A stretch of 64,000 bases of DNA from contig NZ_KV795257.1 of the NCBI RefSeq assembly GCF_001808955.1, forward strand, positions 216,962-280,961. The letters run 5' to 3'. The notes below the pieces were generated by a model that was not told where the DNA came from, ran no database searches, and was given only the letters and a program-made list of their open reading frames with translations. This stretch comes from Rothia sp. HMSC078H08 (GTDB taxonomy: Bacteria; Actinomycetota; Actinomycetes; Actinomycetales; Micrococcaceae). Shown in pieces: positions 10,801 through 21,191 of the stretch (positions are counted from its first letter, which is position 1; the number at the start of each line of letters is the position of its first letter). The translations under genes were made by a program, and so were the position numbers.

Positions 10801-11850
10801 TTACGGCATAGTCAGCAGAACCTTGGTGGCGGTGCGCTGGTCCATTGCCTCGTAACCCTTAGCTGCCTCATCGATGGGCAGAACCAGGTCGAATACCTTA
10901 CCGGGCTCAATCTCACCCTTGTAAATCAGGTCGATGAGGGTCGGCAGGTACTTGCGCACGGGGGCGGGGCCGCCCTCCAGGTGAACCTGCTTGTCGAAGA
11001 GCTTATCGGTGCCGATGGAGCTGTCGTGCGGCACGCCCACGAAGCCGATGTAGCCACCGTGGCGTACGCAACCGAGTGCCTGGTCGAAGGACTGCTGGGT
11101 ACCAACAGCCTCAGCAACGCCGTGTGCGCCCACGCCGTCGGTGAGCTCCAGAACCTTGGCGATGCCCTCTTCGCCGCGCTCTTCCACGATGTGGGTTGCG
11201 CCGAATTCCTTAGCAAGCGCCTGACGTTCGGGGTTGCGGGACATGATGATGATCTTCTCCGCGCCGAGCTGCTTAGCGCCGATGACTGCGCTCAGGCCGA
11301 CTGCGCCGTCGCCAATAACGACGATGGTCTTGCCGGGGCCTGCCTGCGCTGCGTCTGCTGCGTACCAGCCGGTGCCGAGCACGTCGGATGCCGCCATCAG
11401 GTGCGGAATCTGCTCTTCGGTGGGGGTCGCGGGGGTCTTGACGAGGGTGCCGTCTGCGAAGGGTACGCGGGCGTATTCTGCCTGGGTGCCGTTAGAGCGC
11501 ATGCCGATGAATGTGTCGCCTGCTGCGATTGCCTTGAGGCAACGGGAGGGGTAGCCTGCGGTGCAGGTTTCGCACTCGCCGCAGGAGATGCAGAAGGAGC
11601 CTACGACGAAGTCGCCGGGGGCTACGGTGGTGACCTCGGAGCCGATTTCTACGACCTCGCCGATGTATTCGTGGCCCATTGCGCGGTGATCGACGGGCTC
11701 TGCGTCTGCGCCGCGGTAGGGCCACAGGTCGGAGCCGCAGATGCAGGATGCTGCGAGCTTGATGATGGCGTCGGTGGGTTCGAGCAGGGTCGGCTTCTCA
11801 ACTTCGTTGACGACGACCTTGCCGGGGGCTTCCATAACAACTGAACGCAT
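10801..11850 (-). CDS. Zinc-dependent alcohol dehydrogenase (MDR family)
   Basis: 349 aa medium-chain dehydrogenase/reductase, NAD(P)-dependent. Seen: catalytic zinc Cys in CICGSD, GHEYIGEV (second zinc site), the structural zinc lobe with four Cys (SFCISCGECETCTAGYPSRC), and the Rossmann motif VVIGDGAVGLSAV. Start ATG 11850 has AAAGGA upstream. The substrate is not determined; the sequence resembles the broad ADH/threonine-dehydrogenase-like group. It lies between fhs and nrdF, each with its own terminator, so it is probably monocistronic. Confidence 0.9.
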   Translation of the reverse strand: MRSVVMEAPGKVVVNEVEKPTLLEPTDAIIKLAASCICGSDLWPYRGADAEPVDHRAMGHEYIGEVVEIGSEVTTVAPGDFVVGSFCISCGECETCTAGYPSRCLKAIAAGDTFIGMRSNGTQAEYARVPFADGTLVKTPATPTEEQIPHLMAASDVLGTGWYAADAAQAGPGKTIVVIGDGAVGLSAVIGAKQLGAEKIIIMSRNPERQALAKEFGATHIVEERGEEGIAKVLELTDGVGAHGVAEAVGTQQSFDQALGCVRHGGYIGFVGVPHDSSIGTDKLFDKQVHLEGGPAPVRKYLPTLIDLIYKGEIEPGKVFDLVLPIDEAAKGYEAMDQRTATKVLLTMP

Positions 11851-12175
11851 GATATTCCTTTAGGGGTTGTGGGATAGTAGTCCAATAGTACGCCCCGCGC
11901 CCCGATATATCAATGATTTTTTATGCTACGGGGTGAAGGCAAAAACTCCGACAATCTGAACCCGCAAAACTGCTCCCACTCCCCCGCTTCCCCAGCGCTT
12001 CCACACCAGGTTAAACCGGGGAATCCTGGACATCCCGGCACGTTGAATAGCCCGGTTAAACGGCGGAACCCCCGCGCATCCATAGTGGATACGCGGGGGT
12101 TCCGCTCGGTTTATCTCAGCCTGATATCTCGCAGCGAGAAGGGGCTTAGAAGTCCCAAGCCTAGAAGTTTCAGCC
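11851..12175. other. Intergenic stretch between adh and nrdF
   Basis: About 325 bp. Apart from the long hairpin at 12064-12104 and AT-rich bases just before the alcohol dehydrogenase start (probable promoter, minus strand), nothing is recognisable. Confidence 0.5.
12064..12104 (-). terminator. Long hairpin after nrdF
   Basis: A 19-bp arm (12064-12082) pairs with 12086-12104 with one mismatch and a 3-nt loop. The core is GGAACCCCCGCG. No clear T-run follows on the minus strand, so it may work as a mRNA 3'-end stabiliser or as a terminator of the nrd operon. Confidence 0.6.
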
Positions 12176-13246
<1,071 letters not shown>

Positions 13247-13300
13247 CCAGTCTTTAGTTATAGTGTGCCAGCTCAGGCTGAATGCGTCACAGCATTCGGG

Positions 13301-15481
13301 CTAGAGCATGCAGGATACGCAGCCTTCAACCTCGGTACCCTCAAGAGCCATCTGACGCAGACGGATGTAGTAGATGGTCTTGATGCCCTTACGCCATGCG
13401 TAAATCTGGGCGCGGTTGATATCGCGGGTGGTTGCGGTATCGCGGAAGAAGAGGGTCAGCGACAGGCCCTGGTCCACGTGCTGGGTTGCCACAGCGTAGG
13501 TGTCGATGATCTTCTCGTAACCAATTTCGTAGGAGTCCTGGTAGTACTCCAGGTTGTCATTGGTCATGTACGGCGCCGGGTAGTAGACGCGGCCGAGCTT
13601 GCCTTCCTTACGGATCTCAATCTTCGAAGCGATCGGGTGAATCGAAGAGGTCGAGCCGTTGATGTAGGAGATGGAGCCGGTCGGCGGAACAGCCTGCAGG
13701 TTCTGGTTGTACATGCCGTACTGTGCCACGTCAGCAGCCAGCTGAATCCACTCTTCACGGGTGGGGATGTGGTGCTTAGCGAACAGTTCGCGAGTACGCT
13801 CGGTCTGCGGTTCCCATTCCTTCTCGATGTACTTGGCGAAGAACTCACCGGATGCGTACTTCGAGTTCTCGAAGCCCTCGAAACGCTGGCCGCGTTCCTT
13901 AGCAATCTGCATGGAGGTGCGGATTGCGTGGTAGACGACGGTGTAGAAGTACATGTTGGTGAAGTCCAGCGCTTCTTCGGAACCGTAGTAGACGTGCTCG
14001 CGTGCCAGGTAGCCGTGCAGGTTCATCTGGCCCAGACCCACGGCGTGGCTCATGTTGTTGCCGCGCTCGATGGAGGGTACGGAGCGGATGTCGGACTGGT
14101 CGGAGACGGAGGTCAGCGAACGAATCGCGGTTTCCACGGTCTTGCCGAAGTCGTCGCCGTCCATGGTCAGTGCAATGTTCAGCGAACCGAGGTTGCAGGA
14201 GATGTCCTTACCAACGGTCTCGTAGCCGAGGTCAGCATGGTAGGTGGACGGCTCAGAAACCTGCAGAATCTCGGAGCAGAGGTTGGACATGATGACCTTA
14301 CCGGCGATGGGGTTCGCGCGGTTGACGGTGTCTTCGAACATCACGTACGGGTAGCCGGACTCGAACTGAATCTCTGCGATGGTCTGGAAGAACTCGCGAG
14401 CGTTAATCTTGGTCTTGGTGATGCGTGCATCGTCGACCATCTCGTAGTACTTCTCGGAGACGTTGATGTCGGAGAAGGGCACACCGTAGATGCGTTCCAC
14501 ATCGTACGGGGAGAAGAGGTACATGTCCTCGTTCTTCTTGGCCAGCTCGAAGGTGATATCGGGGATCACGACACCCAGGGAGAGGGTCTTGATACGAATC
14601 TTCTCGTCGGCGTTCTCGCGCTTGGTGTCCAGGAAGGCGTAGATGTCGGGGTGGTGTGCGTGCAGGTACACGGCACCGGCACCCTGACGTGCGCCGAGCT
14701 GGTTTGCGTAGGAGAAGGCGTCTTCCAGCAGCTTCATGACGGGGATAACGCCCGAGGACTGGTTCTCAATCTTCTTAATGGGCGCGCCGGATTCGCGCAG
14801 GTTGGTCAGGGCAAATGCCACGCCGCCGCCGCGCTTGGAGAGCTGCAGTGCAGAGTTGATGGAGCGGCCGATGGACTCCATGTTGTCTTCCATGCGCAGC
14901 AGGAAGCAGGAGACGAGCTCGCCGCGCTGCTTCTTACCAGCGTTGAGGAAGGTCGGGGTTGCCGGCTGGAAACGGCCGGAGATGATCTCGTCGACGATGT
15001 CTTCGGCGAGTTTCTCGTTGCCTTCTGCCAGCAGCAGCGCCACCATGCAGACGCGGTCCTCGAAGCGCTCCAGGTAGCGCTGACCGTCGAAGGTCTTGAG
15101 CGCGTAGGAGGTGTAGAACTTGAAGGCACCCAGGAAGGTCGGGAAGCGGAACTTCACGGCGTAGGCGCGCTTGAACAGGTTCTTGATGAACTGGAAGTTG
15201 TACTTCTCGAAGAGCTCAGGCTCGTAGTACTGGTTCTCGATCAGGTACTCAATCTTCTCTTCCAGGTCGTGGAAGAACACGGTGTTGTTGTTGACGTGCT
15301 GCAGGAAGTACTGACGTGCTGCCTGGCGGTCGGCGTCGAACTGAATCTTGCCGTTCTCATCGTAGAGGTTCAGCAGAGCGTTCAGCTCGTGGTAGCTCAT
15401 ACCCTTGAACTTCTCGGGTACGCTCTTGCCGCTGTGGCTCGCACCGAGAGTTTCTAGTGCTGAGGGCAGTTTTGCGTCCAA
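13301..15481 (-). CDS. nrdE: Class Ib ribonucleotide reductase, alpha subunit
   Basis: 726-aa catalytic subunit. Seen: [20 protein letters not shown] with the active-site Cys, NLCSEI (NxCxE motif), [10 protein letters not shown], the [18 protein letters not shown] glycyl-loop region and the C-terminal redox pair in CVSCML. As expected for class Ib it lacks an N-terminal ATP cone. The frame's first start is TTG 15481 preceded by GGAAG. It overlaps the nrdI end by 28 bp, so translation is probably coupled. Later start codons (for example MSYHELN) are possible. Confidence 0.96.
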   Translation of the reverse strand: MDAKLPSALETLGASHSGKSVPEKFKGMSYHELNALLNLYDENGKIQFDADRQAARQYFLQHVNNNTVFFHDLEEKIEYLIENQYYEPELFEKYNFQFIKNLFKRAYAVKFRFPTFLGAFKFYTSYALKTFDGQRYLERFEDRVCMVALLLAEGNEKLAEDIVDEIISGRFQPATPTFLNAGKKQRGELVSCFLLRMEDNMESIGRSINSALQLSKRGGGVAFALTNLRESGAPIKKIENQSSGVIPVMKLLEDAFSYANQLGARQGAGAVYLHAHHPDIYAFLDTKRENADEKIRIKTLSLGVVIPDITFELAKKNEDMYLFSPYDVERIYGVPFSDINVSEKYYEMVDDARITKTKINAREFFQTIAEIQFESGYPYVMFEDTVNRANPIAGKVIMSNLCSEILQVSEPSTYHADLGYETVGKDISCNLGSLNIALTMDGDDFGKTVETAIRSLTSVSDQSDIRSVPSIERGNNMSHAVGLGQMNLHGYLAREHVYYGSEEALDFTNMYFYTVVYHAIRTSMQIAKERGQRFEGFENSKYASGEFFAKYIEKEWEPQTERTRELFAKHHIPTREEWIQLAADVAQYGMYNQNLQAVPPTGSISYINGSTSSIHPIASKIEIRKEGKLGRVYYPAPYMTNDNLEYYQDSYEIGYEKIIDTYAVATQHVDQGLSLTLFFRDTATTRDINRAQIYAWRKGIKTIYYIRLRQMALEGTEVEGCVSCML

Positions 15482-15984
15482 AATGCTTCCAATCCTTCGT
15501 TGACTTTTTCTACATCTGAATCGGTGCCCATGAGCTCAAACTTGAAGAGCACGGGCACATCGCACTTCTTGGCGACAATGTCTGCCGCGATGCCGAAGAG
15601 CGGACCAAAGTTGGTGTTGCCGGAGCCAATCACACCGAGCATGTGGTGACGATTCTGCTCCACGTTCAGGAATTTAACCACCTGCGGGGGAACGTTACCG
15701 GCGCCTTCAGGCTTGCCGTAGGTGGGGACGATGAGCACGAACGGCTCATCAAGAATGAGGGTGTCTTCGCCGGTGCGCAGCGGCAGGCGGAGGCGGCGGG
15801 CACGGATCTTCTCCACGAACTTGTGGGTGTTACCGGAGATGGAGGAGAAGTACACGATGAGTGGCGCTGTGTCGTCCAGTTCGACCTCGGTCGCTCGACC
15901 CTCGGAAGCATTGCGTGCATCCATAAGAATCTTGCGGATTTCTGCGTGCTCGTCGACGGGGTTGGGCGTGAGGGCGGTACTCAA
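15454..15984 (-). CDS. nrdI: NrdI flavodoxin-like protein
   Basis: 176 aa. Flavodoxin-like FMN protein that supplies the oxidant for assembling the dimanganese-tyrosyl radical cofactor of NrdF. Seen: [19 protein letters not shown] (FMN phosphate loop), VPTYGKPEG and [15 protein letters not shown], all diagnostic of NrdI. The start codon is TTG at 15984 with a perfect AAGGAG 6 nt upstream. The first ~38 residues are an extension before the fold. It lies between nrdH and nrdE. Confidence 0.95.
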   Translation of the reverse strand: MSTALTPNPVDEHAEIRKILMDARNASEGRATEVELDDTAPLIVYFSSISGNTHKFVEKIRARRLRLPLRTGEDTLILDEPFVLIVPTYGKPEGAGNVPPQVVKFLNVEQNRHHMLGVIGSGNTNFGPLFGIAADIVAKKCDVPVLFKFELMGTDSDVEKVNEGLEAFWTQNCPQH

Positions 15985-16058
15985 CGTGTACTCCTTATCT
16001 CGTGTGCCGGTGTGAGTTCCGTGCCGATTTTTCCGTTTGTACGGGTTCGGCTGGGTTG

Positions 16059-16283
16059 TTAGGCTGCCAGAGCGTTGATCTTGTCGGGCTGGAAGCCGGA
16101 CCAGTGCTCGTCACCTGCAATGACGACGGGTGCCTGCATGTAGCCGAGGGACTTGACCATTTCGAGGGCCTGAGCGTCTTCGGTGATATCAACCTTGGTG
16201 TAGCTGATACCCTTCGCGTCGAGGGCGCGGTAGGTCATGTTGCACTGGACGCACTGGGGCTTGGTGTACACGGTCACTACCAT
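16059..16283 (-). CDS. nrdH: NrdH glutaredoxin-like electron donor
   Basis: 74-aa redoxin with the CVQC active site (KPQCVQCNMT) and a WSGFQPDKI C-terminal motif characteristic of NrdH. It is a thioredoxin-reductase-dependent donor to NrdE. First gene of nrdHIEF, with AAGAGG upstream of ATG 16283. Its promoter region carries NrdR and DnaA boxes. Confidence 0.96.
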   Translation of the reverse strand: MVVTVYTKPQCVQCNMTYRALDAKGISYTKVDITEDAQALEMVKSLGYMQAPVVIAGDEHWSGFQPDKINALAA

Positions 16284-16476
16284 GGGAGTGCCTCTTACTT
16301 TCTCCCGCTCAGGCGGGGTTATCTCGTGAATGAATCTGGCGTGTTTCGTTTGCGGTTCACCACGTGATGTTTACGGCGGGCGCGGTGCCGTCCGCTGCCC
16401 CCTCCTCGTGGGGTGTGGCGGTTTCCTGCGCTGGGGCAGGGCGCTCAAAGTGCCGTAGTGGTGGAACCGAGTATTA

Positions 16477-16492
16477 ATACTACATCTAGTGT
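16477..16492. promoter_or_regulatory. NrdR box 1 upstream of nrdHIEF
   Basis: On the minus strand it reads ACACTAGATGTAGTAT, very close to the NrdR consensus ACACWATATATWGTGT. It pairs with box 2, whose start is 31 bp away, the usual three-helical-turn spacing for cooperative NrdR binding. NrdR is the dATP/ATP-sensing repressor of ribonucleotide reductase genes. Confidence 0.8.
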
Positions 16493-16507
16493 CGAGATTT
16501 TTCTTCA

Positions 16508-16523
16508 CCACAAGATGATGTGG
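16508..16523. promoter_or_regulatory. NrdR box 2 upstream of nrdHIEF
   Basis: CCACAAGATGATGTGG is a weaker but clear palindromic match to the NrdR consensus, centred exactly 31 bp from box 1. Confidence 0.7.
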
Positions 16524-16588
16524 TGCAAGGGTCGTGTTTCGTTCGATAAACCCACAGCTGAACCCACTTAAGAGGGGGTGTCTACAGC

Positions 16589-16597
16589 TTATCCACA
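16589..16597 (+). promoter_or_regulatory. DnaA box (TTATCCACA)
   Basis: Perfect consensus DnaA 9-mer, about 305 bp upstream of nrdH and 66 bp from the nearer NrdR box. Confidence 0.65.
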
Positions 16598-16643
16598 CCC
16601 TACCGCGAGGCTAGTTCGTTGGATTTTCGCGGGGTGCGCCGGG

Positions 16644-16652
16644 TTATCCACA
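16644..16652 (+). promoter_or_regulatory. Second DnaA box (TTATCCACA)
   Basis: Second perfect DnaA 9-mer, same orientation, 55 bp from the first. E. coli nrdAB is also preceded by DnaA boxes, so a regulatory role is plausible. Confidence 0.65.
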
Positions 16653-16965
16653 GGTGGGGTTTAAGTTGGGCAGGATTTTTAAGGGTTCATTCGCCCGCCA
16701 AGTTGAGGTTCAGTTAACCTCATGTATGCTTTCGGGGGCATAAAACCCGGCAGATTCGGGCTTGATTTTAAAGAGATCTTCGCTCTCACGCGTTCTTGCG
16801 CGGAACGGCGCGGTTTTAAAGCAGAACGGACTTTCTTAAAGACGAGGGTTAACCCCCTTCGAGCGGCTTTAAGCTATGTGATTAAAGCTGTAGAAAAGAT
16901 TTTTAACTTTTTTCCACTAACCGGTGTGTCGTGGGTTTAAGTTGGTTAACTCCCCTGAAACAGCA

Positions 16966-17011
16966 AAACCCACCGCATATACCGGTATTTCGCGGTATTT
17001 GCGGTGGGTTT
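16966..17011 (-). terminator. Terminator of the App1-like gene
   Basis: AAACCCACCGCA (16966-16977) pairs perfectly with TGCGGTGGGTTT (17000-17011), with inner TACCG/CGGTA pairing. The minus-strand continuation is TTTTGCTGTTT. Confidence 0.8.
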
Positions 17012-17056
17012 ACAGGCCATAGGCGCAGGTTTTAGCAACCGGCGAACAGTGACCGA

Positions 17057-18166
17057 CTAGAAATCGATCAGACCCAGCTCACGCAGCTTCTTACTGAGCG
17101 TTACGCCGTCGGTGGCTTCAATCCACAGCGGCGAGCGCATCATCTGTTCGGCACGGTAGTCACTCCACACGCGACCGGAGGCGAGCATGGTCTCCCCCAC
17201 CGTCAGGTTGCGGATGACGATTGCCGCCACGTTGTCCGGGTAGCGTACCGCGAAGCCGTTGTAGATGTACGGGTCGCGCTGCCCATCGTCGCCGACGAGG
17301 ATCCACTTCATCTGCGGGAATTCCTCGGCGAGGCGGCGCAGGGACTCGACCTTGTGGTTGGTTCCGGAGCGGAACCAGCGGTCCGGGGTGGGGCCCCAGT
17401 CGGTGAGCAGGAACGTGCCGCGCGGGTAGCCGTTGCGGCTGAGGAAGCGGCGCAGGGTCGGGGTGATGTTCCAGGCGCCGGTGGACAGGTACATGAACGG
17501 CGCATTCGGGTGGCTGCGGCGGATACGGTCGGTCATGACCGCCATGCCGGGGGTGGGGATACGTGCGTGCTCGTCGAGGATGAAGGAGTTCCAGGCGGCA
17601 ACCATGGGGCGCGGCAGCATGGTGACCATGACGGTGTCGTCGACGTCCATGATGACGCCGAGCTTCTGGCTTTCGGGAACGATGTAGACGCTGGTTGCTA
17701 CGGCGCGGGAGCCGGGCACATACATGATGACTTCGTGCATGCCGGGTTCCAGGTCGATGCTGAGTTTGACGTCGAGCACGCCGCCGCGGTCGGTGTACGC
17801 CTCGTGCTTGGTGCCATCGATGACGATGGTGACGGGCGCATCGGACATTGCGGTTGCGGTGAAGGAGCGCCAACCGCGCATGGGGTTGGCGGTGTCTTGG
17901 GTGCCTTCTACGACCTGTAGCAGGCGTTCGAGGTTGACCGTCTTGTAGAGTGCGCGGGCGATGACGCGGACCCAGCCGGGGTTGCCGTCGGAGGCGGCGC
18001 GGCCGTAGCCTTCGGTGGGCACGAGGATAGGCTCGCGACCGGCAGCGATGGCGCGCTTTTCACGCCAGCGGTGCAGCCTGTCTGCAACACGGTAGCCGAT
18101 GTTGACTGCCTCGTCGGCAGCATCGTTCACAAGGTTGCGCAATTCGTGAGTGCCCAAATTCTCCAT
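17057..18166 (-). CDS. App1-family phosphatase (DUF2183)
   Basis: 369 aa. The C-terminal half is the APP1 catalytic domain, a HAD-like fold with DVDDTV (about residues 194-199) as the DxDxT/V nucleophile motif, LSTGAWN as motif II, and VGDDGQRDPYIY as the acidic motif. In yeast App1p is a phosphatidate phosphatase; the bacterial substrate is not established. The N-terminal ~100 residues contain a helical region, followed by a beta-rich segment (DAPVTIVIDGTKHEAYTDRGG). No signal peptide is visible, so it is probably cytoplasmic. The region before ATG 18166 gives only GGGGG directly adjacent, so the start is not certain. Confidence 0.85.
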   Translation of the reverse strand: MENLGTHELRNLVNDAADEAVNIGYRVADRLHRWREKRAIAAGREPILVPTEGYGRAASDGNPGWVRVIARALYKTVNLERLLQVVEGTQDTANPMRGWRSFTATAMSDAPVTIVIDGTKHEAYTDRGGVLDVKLSIDLEPGMHEVIMYVPGSRAVATSVYIVPESQKLGVIMDVDDTVMVTMLPRPMVAAWNSFILDEHARIPTPGMAVMTDRIRRSHPNAPFMYLSTGAWNITPTLRRFLSRNGYPRGTFLLTDWGPTPDRWFRSGTNHKVESLRRLAEEFPQMKWILVGDDGQRDPYIYNGFAVRYPDNVAAIVIRNLTVGETMLASGRVWSDYRAEQMMRSPLWIEATDGVTLSKKLRELGLIDF

Positions 18167-18343
18167 CCCCCTAGTTTAGCGGAGCGTTACCGGCTTGCGG
18201 CTTCTTGATTTTGTGTTCTTATACCTAGTTTTTATACCTATTAATACTGTGGTGCTGAGCGCGCGGTGTGATGTGCGCATTATTTAGGGTGTATTCGCTG
18301 TTCAGATTCGTTCCTTGCAGGTGGGGGCGTTATCCTGGAGAGT

Positions 18344-19459
18344 ATGACCCACTCACAGCCTAACCGCCGACTTTTTGTGCTCGGCACTGCTATGCTTCCG
18401 CTGATTGCTGCCTGCTCGAAGAAGTCGAATGACTACGACGGCACCAGCGGTAATTTCACTCCGTATCAGGCTGGCGGCGAGACCTCTGCTGCTGCTACTC
18501 GCCCCGCACCCACGAATTCGCCGACGGTTGCCGCTGCTGGCAACCCGGTTGATAAGCCGCGCGAATGGCCCGGCATCGGCAACTCTCTCATTGGTGACGG
18601 CAAGTATGTTGCGTGGACTGTTGATGACGGCGCAAGCCCGGAGGCGATTCGCGGCTACGCTGAGTTCTCGAAGCGTACGAATACTCGCCTGACCTTCTTC
18701 ATTAACGCTTCTTACACCGGTTTTAAGGAGCATGTGTCGTTGCTGCGTCCGCTGGTTCAGAGCGGTCAGATTCAGGTTGCGAACCACACCTACAGCCACC
18801 CCGACCTGACCACCCTGGACGCTGAGGGTGTGAAGGAAGAGCTGCAGCGTAACGAAGACGAGATTATGAGCATGTTCGGTGTCTCGTCGAAGCCGTACTT
18901 CCGCCCGCCCTACGGCCGCTACAACGATGCGGTGCTGAAGGCTGCCGGTGAGATTGGTTTTACCCGCCCGGTCATGTGGAACGGCACCACCGGTGACGAG
19001 GCGAAGACCAGCTCCCGTGTGATTTACATGCGTTGCATCCGCTACATGCTGCCGCAGCAGATTGTGCTGGGCCACCTGAACTACGAGACGATCATCCCGA
19101 TCCTGGATAAGGTGAAGGGCCTGCTTGATGACCGCGGCCTGACTGCGGTGACGGTTCGTGACTACTACGGTGACGCATCCGAGGAAGAGATTAAGGCGGC
19201 GGCTCCTTCGCCGACCCCCACCCCGGAGGAGAAAACCCCGGAGCCCGAGCAGACCACTGAGGCACCGGCAACCCCTACCCAGGAGCCGACTACTGAAACT
19301 CCGACTCAGGCACCGACCACCCGATATGAGGATGAGGTAGCGGCAACCCAGCAGGCTACGACTGCACCTGCGGCGGCACCCACTACGGCTCCGCCTGCTC
19401 GTGCGACCGCTGCACCTGCGGCTACTGCCACGACCGCACCGGCGGCTGCCCGCCGATAG
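18344..19459 (+). CDS. NodB polysaccharide deacetylase lipoprotein (copy 1)
   Basis: 371 aa. N-terminus NRRLFVLGTAMLPLIAAC carries a twin arginine, a hydrophobic stretch and a lipobox ending in Cys24, suggesting Tat export and lipidation. The NodB domain (about residues 85-270) has motif 1 WTVDDGA, metal-binding NHTYSH, the RPPYG motif and GHLNY with the late His, so it should be an active metal-dependent deacetylase of peptidoglycan or another wall/capsule polymer. The last ~95 residues are a Pro/Thr/Glu/Ala-rich tail, probably a disordered wall spacer. A close paralog lies at 31408-32430 in the opposite orientation. A terminator follows. Confidence 0.9.
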   Translation: MTHSQPNRRLFVLGTAMLPLIAACSKKSNDYDGTSGNFTPYQAGGETSAAATRPAPTNSPTVAAAGNPVDKPREWPGIGNSLIGDGKYVAWTVDDGASPEAIRGYAEFSKRTNTRLTFFINASYTGFKEHVSLLRPLVQSGQIQVANHTYSHPDLTTLDAEGVKEELQRNEDEIMSMFGVSSKPYFRPPYGRYNDAVLKAAGEIGFTRPVMWNGTTGDEAKTSSRVIYMRCIRYMLPQQIVLGHLNYETIIPILDKVKGLLDDRGLTAVTVRDYYGDASEEEIKAAAPSPTPTPEEKTPEPEQTTEAPATPTQEPTTETPTQAPTTRYEDEVAATQQATTAPAAAPTTAPPARATAAPAATATTAPAAARR

Positions 19460-19482
19460 GGTCCGCGTATTTCGCGTGTGCT

Positions 19483-19556
19483 AAGCCCCCTTGACCCGGT
19501 TCCTGTACGGATATTCCTGTGCAGAAGATTCTGTACGAACCGGCGCGAGGGGGCTT
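19483..19556 (+). terminator. Terminator after NodB copy 1 (AAGCCCCCT family)
   Basis: AAGCCCCCT (19483-19491) pairs with AGGGGGCTT (19548-19556), with further inner pairing (CCGGTTCCTGTAC against GTACGAACCGG). Confidence 0.75.
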
Positions 19557-19675
19557 TGCCGTACCCGGCGGGAATAACGCTGGGAAATAGCCGGGAATAA
19601 ACGCGGCAACCGGGGCGTTAGGTGAGCGTACAGTTGCGGCAGTTGCCCCATCCGAGTGTGAGAGGAATAGACACC

Positions 19676-20416
19676 ATGCGTATTGATATTTGGTCCGATA
19701 TTGTGTGCCCCTTCTGCTACGTGGGCAAGCGTAACCTGGAGCAGGCGCTCGCCGAGTTTGAGCACCGTGACGAGGTTGAGGTGGTGTGGCATAGTTTTGA
19801 GCTGGACCCGTCGGCTACGGAGCATCCTGCCGGTTCGCTGCCTGAGCTGATTGCCGGTAAGTATCAGATGTCGTTGGAGCAGGCGATTGCGAGCCAGGAG
19901 TCGTTGGCGGAGCGTGCCCGCGAGGTGGGTTTGGATTTCAATTGGCGTCAGGCGCGGTACGGTAACACGTTTGATGCGCACCGTGTGATTCATTATGCGG
20001 CGGAGCAGGGTTTGGCGTCGGCGGCGCAGGAGGCGTTTAAGCTGGCGTACTTTACGCAGGGCCGTTCGGTGCAGGATCACGAGTCGATTCTGGATATTGC
20101 TTCTGAGATTGGCCTGGATACTGCCGAGGTTGAGGCGGTGTTGAAGAGCGACCGTTACGCGGCGGATGTGCGTGCTGATGAGCAGTTGGCACGCCAGCTG
20201 GGCATTAATGGTGTGCCGTTCTTCTTGATTGAGTCGAAGTGGGCGGTCAGTGGTGCGCAGCCTGCGAAGATGCTGGTGCAGGCGCTGCGTCAGGTGTGGG
20301 AGGAGACTCACCGTGTTGAGTTTTTGAACCCGCTGGCGGGCGCGGCTGGTGACGCAGCAGGTAACAATGCTGCGGAGGCGGGTCCGTCCTGCGATGTGAA
20401 CGGCAACTGCTCCTAG
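19676..20416 (+). CDS. DsbA/FrnE-like thioredoxin-fold oxidoreductase
   Basis: About 246 aa. Starts MRIDIWSDIVCPFCYVGK, with the CPFC redox motif at about residues 11-14. A long helical insertion is followed by NGVPFFLI with the cis-Pro loop, the standard FrnE/2-hydroxychromene-isomerase-like DsbA architecture. No signal peptide, so a cytoplasmic disulfide oxidoreductase is likely. The start at 19676 has GAGAGGAA upstream; an upstream in-frame GTG at 19622 lacks a site. The C-terminal ~30 residues are Ala-rich and end CDVNGNCS, adding two extra Cys. Confidence 0.88.
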   Translation: MRIDIWSDIVCPFCYVGKRNLEQALAEFEHRDEVEVVWHSFELDPSATEHPAGSLPELIAGKYQMSLEQAIASQESLAERAREVGLDFNWRQARYGNTFDAHRVIHYAAEQGLASAAQEAFKLAYFTQGRSVQDHESILDIASEIGLDTAEVEAVLKSDRYAADVRADEQLARQLGINGVPFFLIESKWAVSGAQPAKMLVQALRQVWEETHRVEFLNPLAGAAGDAAGNNAAEAGPSCDVNGNCS

Positions 20417-20486
20417 AACTGCTGAGAGGTGCGCGGCGGGGGGGGTGCTACTCCCCTAGCGCCCCCGGCTAATGCAGCCCCAGGTA

Positions 20487-20542
20487 TAGCGAAGCCCCCT
20501 TGCGCCGGTTCTTGCATGAACCGATGCAAGGGGGCTTTGCTA
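20487..20542 (+). terminator. Terminator after the FrnE-like gene
   Basis: TAGCGAAGCCCCCTTGC (20487-20503) pairs with GCAAGGGGGCTTTGCTA (20526-20542) with one mismatch. It belongs to a family of similar elements in this window. Confidence 0.85.
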
Positions 20543-20678
20543 TGCCCGCACGTTATATCTTCCCTTGTCAGAATGTTTGGGAGCTCAATATTACCTGCGG
20601 ATAGGACTGTTTTCATTTACACTTGAGTGTGTGTTCTACGGTGAACACACTTGTCCACTCACTTTATAAAGGAATATT

Positions 20679-21176
20679 GTGTTGAAAATTCACACCGCGA
20701 CCGCTGGTGTTCTTGCGGGTGCTCTGCTGCTGACTGGTTGCTCTTCGTCTGTTCGCGCTCCGAAGCCTGGGCCTTCTGCGTCATCGTCGACGTCTGTTTC
20801 TGCTAGCCCTTCGGTTTCAGCTACTCCTAGTTCTTCTCCGAGTGCGTCTGCGACTCCTTCGGAGTCTCCTACCCCGACGGTAACCCCGTCTCCTGTTCCG
20901 ACGACTGAGGCTCCCGTGCAGGCACCGGCTACTGAGGCTCCCGCGCAACAGGCTGAGCCTGTTCAGCAGGCGCCGGTAGCTACGGAGGCGCCCGTCCAGC
21001 AGGCGCCCGCGCAGCCGGTTCAGCAGGCTCCGGCGCAGTCGAGTGTTTACTACGAAACATGCGCTGATGCTCGTGCGGCTGGTGCGGCGCCCTTGCATCG
21101 TGGCGAGCCGGGTTACCGCCCGGGTCTAGATAAAGACGGTGACGGCGTGGCGTGCGAGCCGAAGAAGAAGCACTAG
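20679..21176 (+). CDS. Excalibur-domain lipoprotein
   Basis: 165 aa. Signal peptide with lipobox LLLTGC (Cys21), then about 95 residues of Ser/Thr/Pro/Ala-rich linker with APVQQAPAQ-type repeats, then a C-terminal excalibur calcium-binding domain: YYETCADARAAGAAP...DKDGDGVACE, with the DxDxDGxxCE loop and two Cys expected to form a disulfide. Exported, membrane-anchored; function unknown, but such domains are common in actinobacterial surface proteins. GTG start at 20679 with AAAGGA 5 nt before it. Confidence 0.85.
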   Translation: MLKIHTATAGVLAGALLLTGCSSSVRAPKPGPSASSSTSVSASPSVSATPSSSPSASATPSESPTPTVTPSPVPTTEAPVQAPATEAPAQQAEPVQQAPVATEAPVQQAPAQPVQQAPAQSSVYYETCADARAAGAAPLHRGEPGYRPGLDKDGDGVACEPKKKH

Positions 21177-21191
21177 GCTCCTGCCCGTTCT

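Larger units (their letters stand above)
16284..17056. other. nrdHIEF promoter region and adjacent gene-free stretch
   Basis: About 770 bp with no supported gene (an open frame at 16722-16940 has no SD or family match). It contains the nrdH leader, two NrdR boxes (16477-16492, 16508-16523), two DnaA boxes (16589-16597, 16644-16652), and a further 300 bp unusually rich in TTTAA/GTTAAC words, with a 13-bp direct repeat GGGTTTAAGTTGG at 16657-16669 and 16933-16945. The App1-gene terminator lies at its right end. Confidence 0.7.

Noticed and set aside
13265..15457. Open frame of 730 codons opposite nrdE
   Set aside because: It is the mirror of nrdE codon bias; nrdE motifs on the minus strand are unambiguous.
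16722..16940. 72-codon plus-strand frame upstream of nrdHIEF
   Set aside because: No SD, no family match, and it covers the repeated TTTAA word cluster; more likely regulatory DNA.
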